From CAYMTR01 sp964393405 (GTDB lineage: Bacteria > Bacteroidota > Bacteroidia > Bacteroidales > Prolixibacteraceae), in contig CAYMTR010000003.1 of NCBI GenBank assembly GCA_964393405.1, forward strand, positions 1 through 64,000: a stretch of 64,000 nucleotides of DNA, read 5' to 3'. A model generated the notes under the pieces. It made no database searches. It saw only the letters and a list, made by a program, of their open reading frames with translations, and was not told the DNA's origin. The stretch's first letter is position 1; every line of letters begins with the position of its first letter. Below are positions 44,779-53,553 of this stretch, one piece after another. The position numbers were made by a program, and so were the translations under genes.

Positions 44779-45072
44779 TTATTTATTTAAAAGTGCTATA
44801 CATTTGTCAACTTCTCTAATCAATTTGTTGATCTTTTGTTTAGCCGCCTGATTATCAGTATCGCCTACGGCTAAAGTTTTTGCAACTTTCAAATTTTCAT
44901 ACTGTTTTTTGAGCGCCTCAAATTCCTCAGTGTATACATTGAACCTGTATTCAAGCCCTTTGTATTCATCCTTGATTCTATCAAGTTCTATTTTTGATTC
45001 TTCAAGGCTTTTGATTAAACATCTGATGTTTGCCCAAAGTTCATTTATCAGGTGTTGATCTTTCTCAGTCAT
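44779..45072 (-). CDS. Small coiled-coil protein upstream of zapA
   Basis: A 97-residue, highly charged helical protein with heptad-like hydrophobic spacing over almost its full length (LIKSLEESKIELDRIKDEY). A gene of this type commonly precedes zapA in Bacteroidota. A function as a ZapA or ZapB-like division partner is inferred from position only. A -7 box sits 18 bases before the ATG. Confidence 0.75.
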   Translation of the reverse strand: MTEKDQHLINELWANIRCLIKSLEESKIELDRIKDEYKGLEYRFNVYTEEFEALKKQYENLKVAKTLAVGDTDNQAAKQKINKLIREVDKCIALLNK

Positions 45073-45090
45073 TATAGGACGATTTCAGTA

Positions 45091-45098
45091 CAAAAATA
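45091..45098 (-). promoter_or_regulatory. -7 box for the coiled-coil-zapA unit
   Basis: Minus-strand TATTTTTG, an exact TAnnTTTG match 18 bases before the coiled-coil gene start. No -33 TTG is visible. Confidence 0.5.
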
Positions 45099-45190
45099 AT
45101 ATTTTTACTAAATTGATAAAATACATTATTCAATTTGGAAGATTTAATTGGTTAAGATTAGTAATTTCGTTTTTATTTTATTTTTTATTA

Positions 45191-46891
45191 ATGAAGAATT
45201 CATTATTATTTTTCGTTTTCTTATTTAATTTTCAGTTTTTAACTGCAGGGCTAAATAATTTAAGATCACCATTAAACATCCCTGTTGTGCTTACCGGAAA
45301 CTTTGGTGAAATTAGAAGTAACCACTTTCATGCAGGAATTGATTTAAAAACAAACGGGACAACAAATTTACCTGTTTTTTCTGTCGATGATGGATTTGTG
45401 TCAAGAATTTCTGTTTCTCCAATAGGTTACGGAAAGGCGCTTTACATTGACCATCCTTCCGGATATACTTCTGTATATGGTCATTTAGACAAATTCTCCC
45501 CTGAAATTGAGAAGTGGATTAAAGAGCACCAATATAAAATTGAGTCCTTTGCTGTTAATCTATATCCTGACAAAGAATTGTTCGTTGTGAAAAAATCTGA
45601 AATAGTTGCTTTTTCCGGAAACAGTGGTAGTTCAGGTGGCCCACACCTCCACTTTGAAATGAGAAAGACAGAAAATGAACATCCGGTAAATCCTCTTTTA
45701 CTCGGTTTAAATGTCTCTGATAAAACTAAACCTTCTGTTTCAAAATTGTTTGTTTATCCGGTTTTTGAGGATAGTCATGTTCAGAATAACTTCAGAAAGA
45801 AAAGTTATGAACTTGTTTTTTATAATGGTGAATATAGAATAAAAAATAATGAGCTGATTCAAGGTTGGGGGAAACTTGGCTTTGGTATTGATGCAGTTGA
45901 TTATTTAGACGGTAACTGGAGTAAGTGCGGTATTTATAAAATGGAACTTTTTATTGACTCTCTTCTTCTTCATTCATTTGCTTTAGACGAATTAAATTTC
46001 AACGATATGAGGTATCTAAATAGCCATATCGATTACGATGAATATATTAGAAGTAAAATTAAAGTTCACAAAACTTTTGTTGATCCCGGGAATGTTCTTG
46101 GTATTTATGGAAACGTTAAAGACTATGGTTTATTCGATTTCAATGATGGTAGAGCACATAGTGTATTGATTAAAATCTATGATGTGAATTCAAACAGTGT
46201 TAATATCCGCTTTAAGGTCAAATCAACTGTTTCAATTCCTGTCTCAAAAAGATCTTTTTCAGAATTATTCCGATACGACCGTAAGAATAATTTTGAAACT
46301 GACGATATTAAGGTTGAATTACCTATTGGCTCTTTATGTAACAATCTTGAATTCAATTATCTGAAAATTGATAAAGTTTTTGGAGCTTTATCTGAAATTC
46401 ATTGTGTCCATAATAAGTTTTCTCCAATAATTAAGCCGGCTGAAATAAGCATAAAGGTCGATAAACTTCATGATAATCTTAAAGATAAAGTCATGCTTGC
46501 TTTTATTGACCAGACTTCCGGACATCTATCTGCAATTGGGGGCGAATATTCAAGGGGATGGGTTAAGGCTACAATTAAGAATTTTGGTAATATATGTATT
46601 GTTGCTGACACAATTGCTCCCACTATTACAGCTCTTAGTATTAAAGAAAAAATTAAACTTGTTGAAGCTAACCGGATCAGGTTTAAGATAAGAGATAATT
46701 TGTCTGGTATTCAGAAGTATAATGGATATATTGATGATTCGTGGGTGCTATTCGAATATGATCAGAAAAGTAGTACGATTACTTATAATTTTGATGAGCA
46801 TATTAAAAAAGGTAAACAACATTCTATAAAACTTCTCATTGAAGATATTAAGGGAAATATTAAGGAGTATAATGCGAATTTTTACTATTGA
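45191..46891 (+). CDS. M23 family metallopeptidase (LytM-type)
   Basis: A 566-residue exported protein. Signal peptide at about 1-20 (MKNSLLFFVFLFNFQFLTAG). The LytM/M23 peptidase domain (about 30-165) has complete zinc-site residues: HFHAGIDLK (His and Asp), HPSGYTSVYGHLDK and GGPHLHFEMR. The C-terminal 400 residues are beta-rich with no motif I recognise. Such enzymes cleave peptide cross-links of peptidoglycan or activate amidases. The frame begins 26 codons earlier at a TTG, but the ATG at 45191 puts a clean signal peptide first. Confidence 0.9.
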   Translation: MKNSLLFFVFLFNFQFLTAGLNNLRSPLNIPVVLTGNFGEIRSNHFHAGIDLKTNGTTNLPVFSVDDGFVSRISVSPIGYGKALYIDHPSGYTSVYGHLDKFSPEIEKWIKEHQYKIESFAVNLYPDKELFVVKKSEIVAFSGNSGSSGGPHLHFEMRKTENEHPVNPLLLGLNVSDKTKPSVSKLFVYPVFEDSHVQNNFRKKSYELVFYNGEYRIKNNELIQGWGKLGFGIDAVDYLDGNWSKCGIYKMELFIDSLLLHSFALDELNFNDMRYLNSHIDYDEYIRSKIKVHKTFVDPGNVLGIYGNVKDYGLFDFNDGRAHSVLIKIYDVNSNSVNIRFKVKSTVSIPVSKRSFSELFRYDRKNNFETDDIKVELPIGSLCNNLEFNYLKIDKVFGALSEIHCVHNKFSPIIKPAEISIKVDKLHDNLKDKVMLAFIDQTSGHLSAIGGEYSRGWVKATIKNFGNICIVADTIAPTITALSIKEKIKLVEANRIRFKIRDNLSGIQKYNGYIDDSWVLFEYDQKSSTITYNFDEHIKKGKQHSIKLLIEDIKGNIKEYNANFYY

Positions 46892-46894
46892 TTG

Positions 46895-47557
46895 TTAATC
46901 CCATACATTTACAGGCCAATTTCTTTTTATGGCAATTTTATGCAATCTCTTGTCAGGAGTGACACAAACAGGAAATCCAACTTTTTCAAGAACATGTGTA
47001 TCGTCAATAGAATCAGCATAATACCAGGTTTCTTTAAGTGAATATTTGTTGTTCGTACAATAATCTTCAAGTCTGTTTAGTTTCTCCTTCCCAAAACAAA
47101 ATTTCCCTTTTGCCTTGCCTGTTAATTTCCCATCAACAACTTCAATTTCTGAACATAGTACCTTGTCAATTCCTAAGTGTTTTGCAATTGGATTGCATAT
47201 TTGAGAAATTGCGGATGATAATATTACAGTTTCTGCATTCCTGCTTTTATGAATTCTTATTTCTTCAACAATCTCTGGTCTTATTGTACTGATCATTTTT
47301 GATTCAAAAATAGAATCTACTAGATTGATTATTGTTTCTTCTTTGATGCCTGAAGTCCAATCTCCCAAAGTATCAATTATTTTCAATGAATCACGAAGTT
47401 TATACTTGTATAAGTATATTTGAAGTACTCCTGAAAGCAAATCCCGGGTTCTCATCAATTTCTGTTTATACGCAGCAAGAGCAACAATCTTTGTGCTGTT
47501 AACTCTTAAAATAGTGTCATCAATATCAAATACTGCGATATAGCTTTTCTTTTCCAA
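46895..47557 (-). CDS. HAD-superfamily IB phosphatase (SerB-like)
   Basis: A 220-residue HAD hydrolase. Motif I is AVFDIDDTILRVNS near residue 9-22 (two catalytic Asp), motif II is VILSSAIS near 116, and motif III/IV is WYYADSIDDTHVLEKVG near 176-192. It resembles the IB group acting on phosphoserine, phosphoglycerides or CDP-alcohol-derived phosphates. The start is a TTG, since no in-frame ATG lies at the N-terminus. It ends an operon with a lipid kinase and an acyltransferase, so a lipid phosphate is a plausible but unproven substrate. Confidence 0.83.
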   Translation of the reverse strand: MEKKSYIAVFDIDDTILRVNSTKIVALAAYKQKLMRTRDLLSGVLQIYLYKYKLRDSLKIIDTLGDWTSGIKEETIINLVDSIFESKMISTIRPEIVEEIRIHKSRNAETVILSSAISQICNPIAKHLGIDKVLCSEIEVVDGKLTGKAKGKFCFGKEKLNRLEDYCTNNKYSLKETWYYADSIDDTHVLEKVGFPVCVTPDKRLHKIAIKRNWPVNVWD

Positions 47558-47584
47558 AGTAATGAGGCTTTTTGAGTTGCGTTT

Positions 47585-48517
47585 TTATATTGTGAGATAA
47601 TGATTCCCCTTTGGGTTGTATATTGCGTTGATAGCGTTCTTTATGATTGTAACTTCAAATTTTGACGATTTATATAATTCACCGTCCGCATGAAAATGTA
47701 CTTCCTGAGGAAATTCAAGTTTCACTTTTTCTGAACGGTAATAACTTACATGTTTATCACTTAAATGGGCACCCTTAGGTACCTTTAGTAATATTTTAAA
47801 TCTATTTATAAGCGATATCTTTGTTACCATACAAATATCAAATAACCCATCGTTGGCAATAGCTTTTGGTGTTATAAAAAAACCTCCGGCATAACGCCTG
47901 CCTATTGAAATTGTATTCATGAAGCAATTGATTTCATGCTTTTCATTGTCTGAAATAGAGATCATTCTTTTTTCTTTGAAAAACAATAGAGTCTTTACTA
48001 TGTGCCAGATATACTTGTCTTTACCACCTTTCTTTACTGCACTTCCATCTTCTGAATAATTTTGAGCAGCAACCTCTGCATCGAACCCAAGTCCCATACC
48101 ATTGAAGAAAAGTACTCCATTACTAAGCCCTGCATCAATTTTTGATACATTTTTAGTGAAAAATATATCCCAGTGAGGTTCTTCAAATCTGTTTGGAAAT
48201 CCGAGTATCTGGATGAAATCATTTCCGGTACCGGCAGGAATTACGCCTAAAATAATTTCATTGTTCCCAACCATAGTTCTGGCCACTTCGTTAAGTGTTC
48301 CGTCACCACCTACAGAAACAATATACTTTGAGCCTGAATCAATTGCTTTTTGAGCTAGTTCAGTCGCATGTCCTTTTTTTTCAGTGAAGTATAAATCTGC
48401 ACCTATATTATGCTTTTTAATTTCTTCTTTTATTTTTGGGACTATAGATTTTGCATAATAGTTTCCTGCTGTGGGATTTATAATAAAAGCCCATTCATTG
48501 CCTGTGGTTATCGTCAT
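47585..48517 (-). CDS. Diacylglycerol kinase-family lipid kinase
   Basis: A 310-residue soluble kinase of the DgkB/YegS family. FIINPTAGNYYAK is near the N-terminus, the nucleotide-binding IVSVGGDGTLNEVARTM near 66-82 and GVIPAGTGNDFIQIL near 92-106. A C-terminal beta domain includes GMGLGFDAEVAAQ. It phosphorylates a lipid such as diacylglycerol. It lies 7 bp after the PlsC-type acyltransferase and 27 bp before the HAD gene. The three fit phosphatidate formation and turnover. Confidence 0.9.
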   Translation of the reverse strand: MTITTGNEWAFIINPTAGNYYAKSIVPKIKEEIKKHNIGADLYFTEKKGHATELAQKAIDSGSKYIVSVGGDGTLNEVARTMVGNNEIILGVIPAGTGNDFIQILGFPNRFEEPHWDIFFTKNVSKIDAGLSNGVLFFNGMGLGFDAEVAAQNYSEDGSAVKKGGKDKYIWHIVKTLLFFKEKRMISISDNEKHEINCFMNTISIGRRYAGGFFITPKAIANDGLFDICMVTKISLINRFKILLKVPKGAHLSDKHVSYYRSEKVKLEFPQEVHFHADGELYKSSKFEVTIIKNAINAIYNPKGNHYLTI

Positions 48518-48524
48518 AAATTGA

Positions 48525-49235
48525 TTAATAATATGCAGATTCGATTACTTCTTTAACAGTCGATATTATTTCGCTGTCATTTTTTTCTATTAATTCTTTC
48601 TTTTCAATTGGTTTGTGAACTACCAAATTAATCTTAGTGTTGAATTTAATGTAAAACCTGTTCTTCGGTTTCAAATCATAGAAGCCATTTAGAGTTATCG
48701 GTAGTATCTCAGCATCAGAAGATTTTAAAACATGAATAAACCCTTTGTAAAAATTATTAATTTTTCCATCTTGAGTCCTTGTCCCTTCAGGAAACATTCC
48801 AATTGTATAACCTTTAGAGTTATTGACTAACTTATTTATCATGTCTTTTGTGGTCCTATAATTGGCAGACTTCATTGGAATGTAATCAATGCTTTTAAGA
48901 AAGTGGCTGAAAATTGGGATCTTCATTAATCTTTCCCTACCAAACCAAGATACATTTGGACATACAGCCATTATTGCCATGATATCAAAGAGACTTGCGT
49001 GATTAGCAATCAGTATGTATTTCTTCTTTTTGTCATAATTTTCAATTCCATATATCTGAAGCCTTCTGCCCATTATCAGAAATACATTTTTTGCCCAAAA
49101 CCGAATAATAGCTAGTACTAACCTTTTTTGATTTAGATATGAGAAAATGATTGCAATAAACACCATTAAGGCAGTGAATAGATATAACACTGCATAGACG
49201 GGGATGGAAATAAAGAAGTAAATATATGACCTCAT
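48525..49235 (-). CDS. plsC: 1-acyl-sn-glycerol-3-phosphate acyltransferase
   Basis: Acylates lysophosphatidate to phosphatidate at the inner membrane. The 236-residue protein has two N-terminal membrane segments (about 5-45). The PlsC motifs follow: ANHASLFDIMA (H-x4-D) near residue 75, WFGRERLMKIPIF near 95-107, FPEGTRTQDG near 150, and TLNGFYDL near 180. It could be one of several acyltransferases of the cell, and supplies the substrate used by cdsA elsewhere in the window. Confidence 0.9.
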   Translation of the reverse strand: MRSYIYFFISIPVYAVLYLFTALMVFIAIIFSYLNQKRLVLAIIRFWAKNVFLIMGRRLQIYGIENYDKKKKYILIANHASLFDIMAIMAVCPNVSWFGRERLMKIPIFSHFLKSIDYIPMKSANYRTTKDMINKLVNNSKGYTIGMFPEGTRTQDGKINNFYKGFIHVLKSSDAEILPITLNGFYDLKPKNRFYIKFNTKINLVVHKPIEKKELIEKNDSEIISTVKEVIESAYY

Positions 49236-49291
49236 CTATAGTTTATTTTCCCTTTAACGACATCGAAAGTATAAAAAATAAATTCAAGTTC

Positions 49292-50359
49292 TTAAATTTC
49301 GACTAATTTTAATTTGTCTTTATTTTTCTTAAGTAAAGAAAATCCAATGCTTAATATTAGCACAATTATGATCATGTATAGCGAATAGACAGATTTAAAG
49401 CCGATTTCCTCAAGCCAGGAATGAAATAAAAGCTTGAAACCAATAAAAACAAGTAAGAATGAAATACCGGTTTTTAAGTAGTAGAACATTTTAACTACAT
49501 GTACTAAAAGGAAGAATAATGACCTTAGTCCCAGTATCGCAAAAATATTAGAAAAGAATACGATATAAGGATTTCTTGTAACTGAGAAAATTGCAGGTAT
49601 TGAATCAGCAGCAAATATTAAATCCGTAAATTCAATAAACAGAACCACAACAAAGAGTGGTGTAATAAAAGTCTTACTGTCTTTCCTTATGAAAAAATTC
49701 TTCCCGACATATCGGGGATAAACATTTACCCAGCGAGATAGAAATTTAACAAATCTATTATTTTGCGGATCTATTTTTTCTTCTGAATGCCTTTTTAAGA
49801 ACATCATTATTCCTGTATATACAAGATAGGCTCCAAATATCAGTAAAATCCATTCAAACCTTTGTATTAGTACTGAACCTGCAAATATGAATATAAGTCT
49901 TAGGAAAATAGCGCCTAAAATTCCCCAAAGTAGAACTCTTTTATAATTAGAATGTTTAACGTTAAAAGCAGTTAAAACCATCAGTATTACAAATAGATTG
50001 TCAACAGACAAGGTCTCCTCAATCAAGTATCCTGTTAAGTAGTTTATTGTTAAGTGTTTTCTGAAGATGTCGATGTTATCCGCAAATGTTTCTCCGGTTA
50101 ATAATAATTCCGGTGAATATTTATTGATTATTAAATTAAGTTCCTCCGGGGTGTTTATTCCATGAATGATTTCTCCGTAAAATCTTATAAACAATGAAAA
50201 TAATAAAGATAAGCTTATCCAAATGAAGCTCCATGTGCCCGCTTCCCGTAACGATACTTCATCCTTGTTTTTCCCAACAACTAAAAGGTCAACTAAAAGT
50301 ATAGAGATTATAAAAATGATAAAAAGTAATAGAAAAATTAATTCGTTATTAATTGTCAT
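49292..50359 (-). CDS. TerC/Alx-family integral membrane protein
   Basis: A 355-residue membrane protein with about nine hydrophobic helices. TerC-type hallmarks are SVDNLFVILMVL near 115-130 and IEFTDLIFAADSIPAIFSVT near 225-245, each with acidic residues inside a membrane segment. TerC and Alx members are linked to tellurite resistance, pH response or manganese export; which applies here cannot be told. It precedes plsC by 56 bp and starts next to a 423-bp intergenic region. Confidence 0.9.
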   Translation of the reverse strand: MTINNELIFLLLFIIFIISILLVDLLVVGKNKDEVSLREAGTWSFIWISLSLLFSLFIRFYGEIIHGINTPEELNLIINKYSPELLLTGETFADNIDIFRKHLTINYLTGYLIEETLSVDNLFVILMVLTAFNVKHSNYKRVLLWGILGAIFLRLIFIFAGSVLIQRFEWILLIFGAYLVYTGIMMFLKRHSEEKIDPQNNRFVKFLSRWVNVYPRYVGKNFFIRKDSKTFITPLFVVVLFIEFTDLIFAADSIPAIFSVTRNPYIVFFSNIFAILGLRSLFFLLVHVVKMFYYLKTGISFLLVFIGFKLLFHSWLEEIGFKSVYSLYMIIIVLILSIGFSLLKKNKDKLKLVEI

Positions 50360-50481
50360 ATATTTTGAATTTTTAAATAATAAAACATCAAATTAAATCA
50401 ATTGTTTTGATTTTCGGTAACTACGCAAATTTGTTCCAACTTATGCCCGCTCTCTTCGGTTTTAAAAAGCAAATAAAAGGT

Positions 50482-50531
50482 ACCAAATTATTAGTTATTC
50501 CCTTTATAAAGGGAGTTACTAGTAGTTTGGT
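50482..50531. repeat. 24-bp inverted repeat with 2-base centre
   Basis: Left arm begins ACCAAATTATTAGTT and the right arm ends TTTGGT, with CCCTTTATAAAGGG at the centre. The arms differ at four of 24 positions. Three of these would be G-U pairs in plus-strand RNA and one is a T-T mismatch. No T-tract follows, so it does not look like a terminator. Confidence 0.75.
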
Positions 50532-50752
50532 AATAACCAAGCCCTAATCAATTCACTTTCATTTTTGTATTTTAATAAATGCTTTGGACCTGAAATAAAA
50601 AAAGATTTTCATTCATTTAATTCCTTTGTGCATTTCTAAAAAATTTCAATATGCAAAAATAAGGAGCCTTTTTGTAATTAAAGCCCCTCTTAATTCCAGA
50701 ATGCGAAAGAATTTGGAATAATTTATCCCTCTGTGCTAAATTTTGTTTATAC

Positions 50753-50760
50753 TACTTTTG
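50753..50760 (+). promoter_or_regulatory. -7 box for the mannanase gene
   Basis: Plus-strand TACTTTTG, an exact TAnnTTTG match 22 bases before the ATG at 50783. No TTG at normal spacing. Confidence 0.5.
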
Positions 50761-50782
50761 GTTCTTTAAAAATGAAAGTTTT

Positions 50783-52075
50783 ATGTATAAGAAATTAGTT
50801 TTATGGTTTTTGTTTGTGTTTTTCTTCACAAATACTATTTTATCTCAGGAATATACAGGGTTTAAAGTTATTGGAAGGCATCTTTACGATCAGTGTGGAG
50901 AAAAGGTCATTCTGAGGGGGGTAAGCAATCCAAATATTTGGTTTGAAAAGAATGGTATTCCTAGATTTTCAGAAATTGAAAAAACAGGAGCTAATGTTGT
51001 TAGGATTGTATGGGAAACAAAAGGTTCTTCATCCGATCTCGATGATGCAATTAATAATTGCATCGAGTTAAATATGATTCCTATGATAGAACTTCATGAT
51101 GCTACTGGAGATTGGAGCAAATTGAAATTATGCGTTGATTATTGGGTCAGACAGGATGTTCTGGATGTTATTTATAAACATGAGTCATATTTATTAATAA
51201 ATATTGCAAACGAATGTGGCGATGGAAATGTGACCGGGGCAAATTTCAAAAAAGGTTACATTGAAGAAGTTAATAGAATGCGGGATGCTGGAATTCATGT
51301 GCCTTTAATAATTGATGGTACTGACTGGGGAAAAAATATTAATATTCTTCAATCTCAAGGACCTGCCATTATCGAAGCAGACCCTGATCATAACCTTATG
51401 TTCTCGGTTCATATGTGGTGGCCAAAAATGTACGGGTTTTCTGAGCAAAGCATTATAAATGAAATCTCAGAATCAGTAAAAATGGAACTTCCTTTAATAG
51501 TGGGAGAGTTTTCACAAATGCATGGAAGTTGTTCTGATGCTGTGATTAATACTAATAATTCTATTGAATATACTACCGTAATCCGTGAGTGCCAGAAAAA
51601 TGAAGTTGGTTATATAGCTTGGTCTTGGTTTGGGAATTGTAATCCATTGTGGGATATGTCTTCATCGGGTACTTTCTCAACCTTGTACGACTGGGGTCTT
51701 GAAGTTGCAGTTACAGATGAAAATAGTATAAAAAATACTTCTGTTAGGCCATATTCAATTATAAATGGAAAATGTTCTACTAATTCTTACAATGCCTTGA
51801 TATCTAATGGAAACAGTATAGTAGATTTTAATATTTTCCGGAATCCATCAAGTAGTAATACTTCAGTTAAATACTATCTTGATAAGGATTTGCATGTAAA
51901 ACTGGAAATCTTTGACTATCATGGTAAATGGGTGAAAACATTGGTAGATTCCTTTCAGCAAGAAGGACCGCAATCAATTGATCATGAGTCATCTTTCTTT
52001 CGTAGTGGTATATATCTTTATTCTTTATCGTTTGGAGGTAAGAGAATTACAAAGAAATTTGCATATTCAAATTAG
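50783..52075 (+). CDS. Secreted GH5 endo-mannanase-like hydrolase with type IX tail
   Basis: A 430-residue secreted glycoside hydrolase. Signal peptide at about 1-21. A GH5 domain (about 25-325) resembles subfamily 8 beta-1,4-mannanases of Bacillus: GFKVIGRHLYDQCGEKVILRG, MIELHDATGDWSKL, NIANECGDG with the acid/base Glu144, FSVHMWW and LPLIVGEFSQMHG with the nucleophile Glu242. GYIAWSWFGN follows. The end (about 345-430, FNIFRNPSSSNTSVKYYL through GIYLYSLSFGGK) is a type IX sorting domain. Mannan as substrate is inferred from resemblance. The gene is alone on its strand, with no transporter beside it. Confidence 0.88.
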   Translation: MYKKLVLWFLFVFFFTNTILSQEYTGFKVIGRHLYDQCGEKVILRGVSNPNIWFEKNGIPRFSEIEKTGANVVRIVWETKGSSSDLDDAINNCIELNMIPMIELHDATGDWSKLKLCVDYWVRQDVLDVIYKHESYLLINIANECGDGNVTGANFKKGYIEEVNRMRDAGIHVPLIIDGTDWGKNINILQSQGPAIIEADPDHNLMFSVHMWWPKMYGFSEQSIINEISESVKMELPLIVGEFSQMHGSCSDAVINTNNSIEYTTVIRECQKNEVGYIAWSWFGNCNPLWDMSSSGTFSTLYDWGLEVAVTDENSIKNTSVRPYSIINGKCSTNSYNALISNGNSIVDFNIFRNPSSSNTSVKYYLDKDLHVKLEIFDYHGKWVKTLVDSFQQEGPQSIDHESSFFRSGIYLYSLSFGGKRITKKFAYSN

Positions 52076-52082
52076 CTGATTG

Positions 52083-52622
52083 TCAATTTAGGTCTGTTTC
52101 CTGAATATTTTTTTCGTCAATTGGGTTATCAACAGATACTTGTTCTTCATTTGGCAGTGGTTCTTTTTTAAATTTAAAAATATTCGTGTCTTTTATTTTC
52201 CCTAGTTTTATTCTTTTGATATTACTCCCGGGATTATATAGTATCCCGACGGAAAGTCCGCATAATGACATCTGTATCATTCCAAAAGCAATCCACAAGA
52301 CGAGAAGATGCTTTGTTAGAGGATAAGTTATGTATTGAATGACCATGCCACACGAAATAATAACCCCTATCAATATACCGTATATCAAACCGTTAGTAAT
52401 ATTGTGCTTTTTGAAAAAAGCTGAATAAATGAAAACGAAGATTACTGTAAAAATGAAGTTTGCGAAATAAGTGTACTTAATAAATTCTTTATTGTCCTTT
52501 CTGAATAAGTCTGAAACTTCTGAATAACAATCGCATAGGATTTCATTGTGTACGTAGTAACTGAAAATTTCAAAAATTACATACACTAAGATCACTGCTC
52601 TTATAAAACGTAGAAAATTCAT
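52083..52622 (-). CDS. Membrane protein of unknown function
   Basis: A 179-residue protein with four hydrophobic segments (about 5-25, 48-68, 80-100, 108-130), followed by a polar, acidic C-terminal tail of about 45 residues. No motif I recognise. The arrangement is reminiscent of small four-helix Bacteroidota membrane proteins without assigned role. Convergent with the mannanase gene (7 bp apart) and divergent from panB. Confidence 0.65.
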   Translation of the reverse strand: MNFLRFIRAVILVYVIFEIFSYYVHNEILCDCYSEVSDLFRKDNKEFIKYTYFANFIFTVIFVFIYSAFFKKHNITNGLIYGILIGVIISCGMVIQYITYPLTKHLLVLWIAFGMIQMSLCGLSVGILYNPGSNIKRIKLGKIKDTNIFKFKKEPLPNEEQVSVDNPIDEKNIQETDLN

Positions 52623-52702
52623 TCTTTCAAAAAAATATTGATAATATTTGCTTACAAGTTAACAATTTTGCTATTCAGATGTATAAAAATTGTCATGTTT
52701 TG

Positions 52703-52710
52703 TACATTTG
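52703..52710 (+). promoter_or_regulatory. -7 box for panB
   Basis: Plus-strand TACATTTG, an exact TAnnTTTG match followed by CCC, 16 bases before the ATG at 52727. The longer open frame (from 52679) would begin upstream of this promoter, so it decides the start. Confidence 0.6.
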
Positions 52711-52726
52711 CCCAAAAATTAAAGAC

Positions 52727-53542
52727 ATGTCAGTTCATAAAGAAATAAGAAGGGTAACTACTCATGTGCTTTCTGAAATGAAGCTCAGAGGTGAAAAAAT
52801 ATCAATGTTAACTGCCTACGATTATAGTATGGCAAAGCTTGTTGACCAGGCAGGAATTGATGTAATATTGGTTGGTGATTCTGCTTCAAATGTAATGGCA
52901 GGCAACGAAACCACTCTTCCTATTACTCTTGATCAGATGATTTATCATGGTAAATCAGTTGTAAAAGGAGTTACCAGGGCTCTTGTCGTGGTAGATATGC
53001 CGTTTGGTACTTATCAGGGCGATTCAAAGAAAGCTGTAAGATCGGCCATTCGTATAATGAAAGAAACTCATGCTGATGCTATTAAGATTGAAGGAGGTAA
53101 AGAGATAATTGAATCTGTAAACCGAATTCTTTCTGCTGGTATTCCAATAATGGGGCACCTTGGTTTAATGCCTCAGTCGATTCATAAATATGGAACTTAT
53201 GTTGTTAGAGCAAAGCAAGATGAGGAGGCTAAGAAACTTGTTAGCGATGCCAGATTACTTGAAGAAGCAGGTTGTTTTGGGATTGTGCTTGAAAAAATTC
53301 CTGCTGATTTAGGAGAAAAGGTAGCAAAGGAGCTAAAAATTCCAATTATTGGAATCGGAGCAGGTGGGGGAGTTGACGGTCAGGTTCTTGTCCTTCATGA
53401 TATGTTAGGTATAACTCAGGAGTTTTCTCCACGATTTTTACGCCGTTACCATAATCTTTCAGCTGAAATAATGGGGGCTGTAAAATCTTATGTTGATGAT
53501 GTAAAATCAAGCGATTTCCCTAACGATAAGGAGCAATATTGA
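52727..53542 (+). CDS. panB: 3-methyl-2-oxobutanoate hydroxymethyltransferase
   Basis: First committed step of pantothenate synthesis, adding a hydroxymethyl group to 2-oxoisovalerate. The 271-residue TIM-barrel protein has MLTAYDYSMAKLVDQAGID near residue 27-45, the metal and substrate block ILVGDSASNVMAGNETTLP near 48-66, and MGHLGLMPQSIHKYG near 143. The catalytic Glu lies in FGIVLEKIPADL near 188. The start at 52727 is preferred over 52679 because of the promoter. With coaD at 30389 it supports coenzyme A synthesis. Confidence 0.95.
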   Translation: MSVHKEIRRVTTHVLSEMKLRGEKISMLTAYDYSMAKLVDQAGIDVILVGDSASNVMAGNETTLPITLDQMIYHGKSVVKGVTRALVVVDMPFGTYQGDSKKAVRSAIRIMKETHADAIKIEGGKEIIESVNRILSAGIPIMGHLGLMPQSIHKYGTYVVRAKQDEEAKKLVSDARLLEEAGCFGIVLEKIPADLGEKVAKELKIPIIGIGAGGGVDGQVLVLHDMLGITQEFSPRFLRRYHNLSAEIMGAVKSYVDDVKSSDFPNDKEQY

Positions 53543-53553
53543 TTAAATTTTCT

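Larger units (their letters stand above)
50360..50782. other. 423-bp intergenic region between TerC and the mannanase gene
   Basis: The only gap above 300 bp. It holds a near-perfect 24-bp inverted repeat at 50482-50531 and the mannanase -7 box at 50753-50760. I found no coding frame of note, no tRNA, and no other clear structure. Confidence 0.7.
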
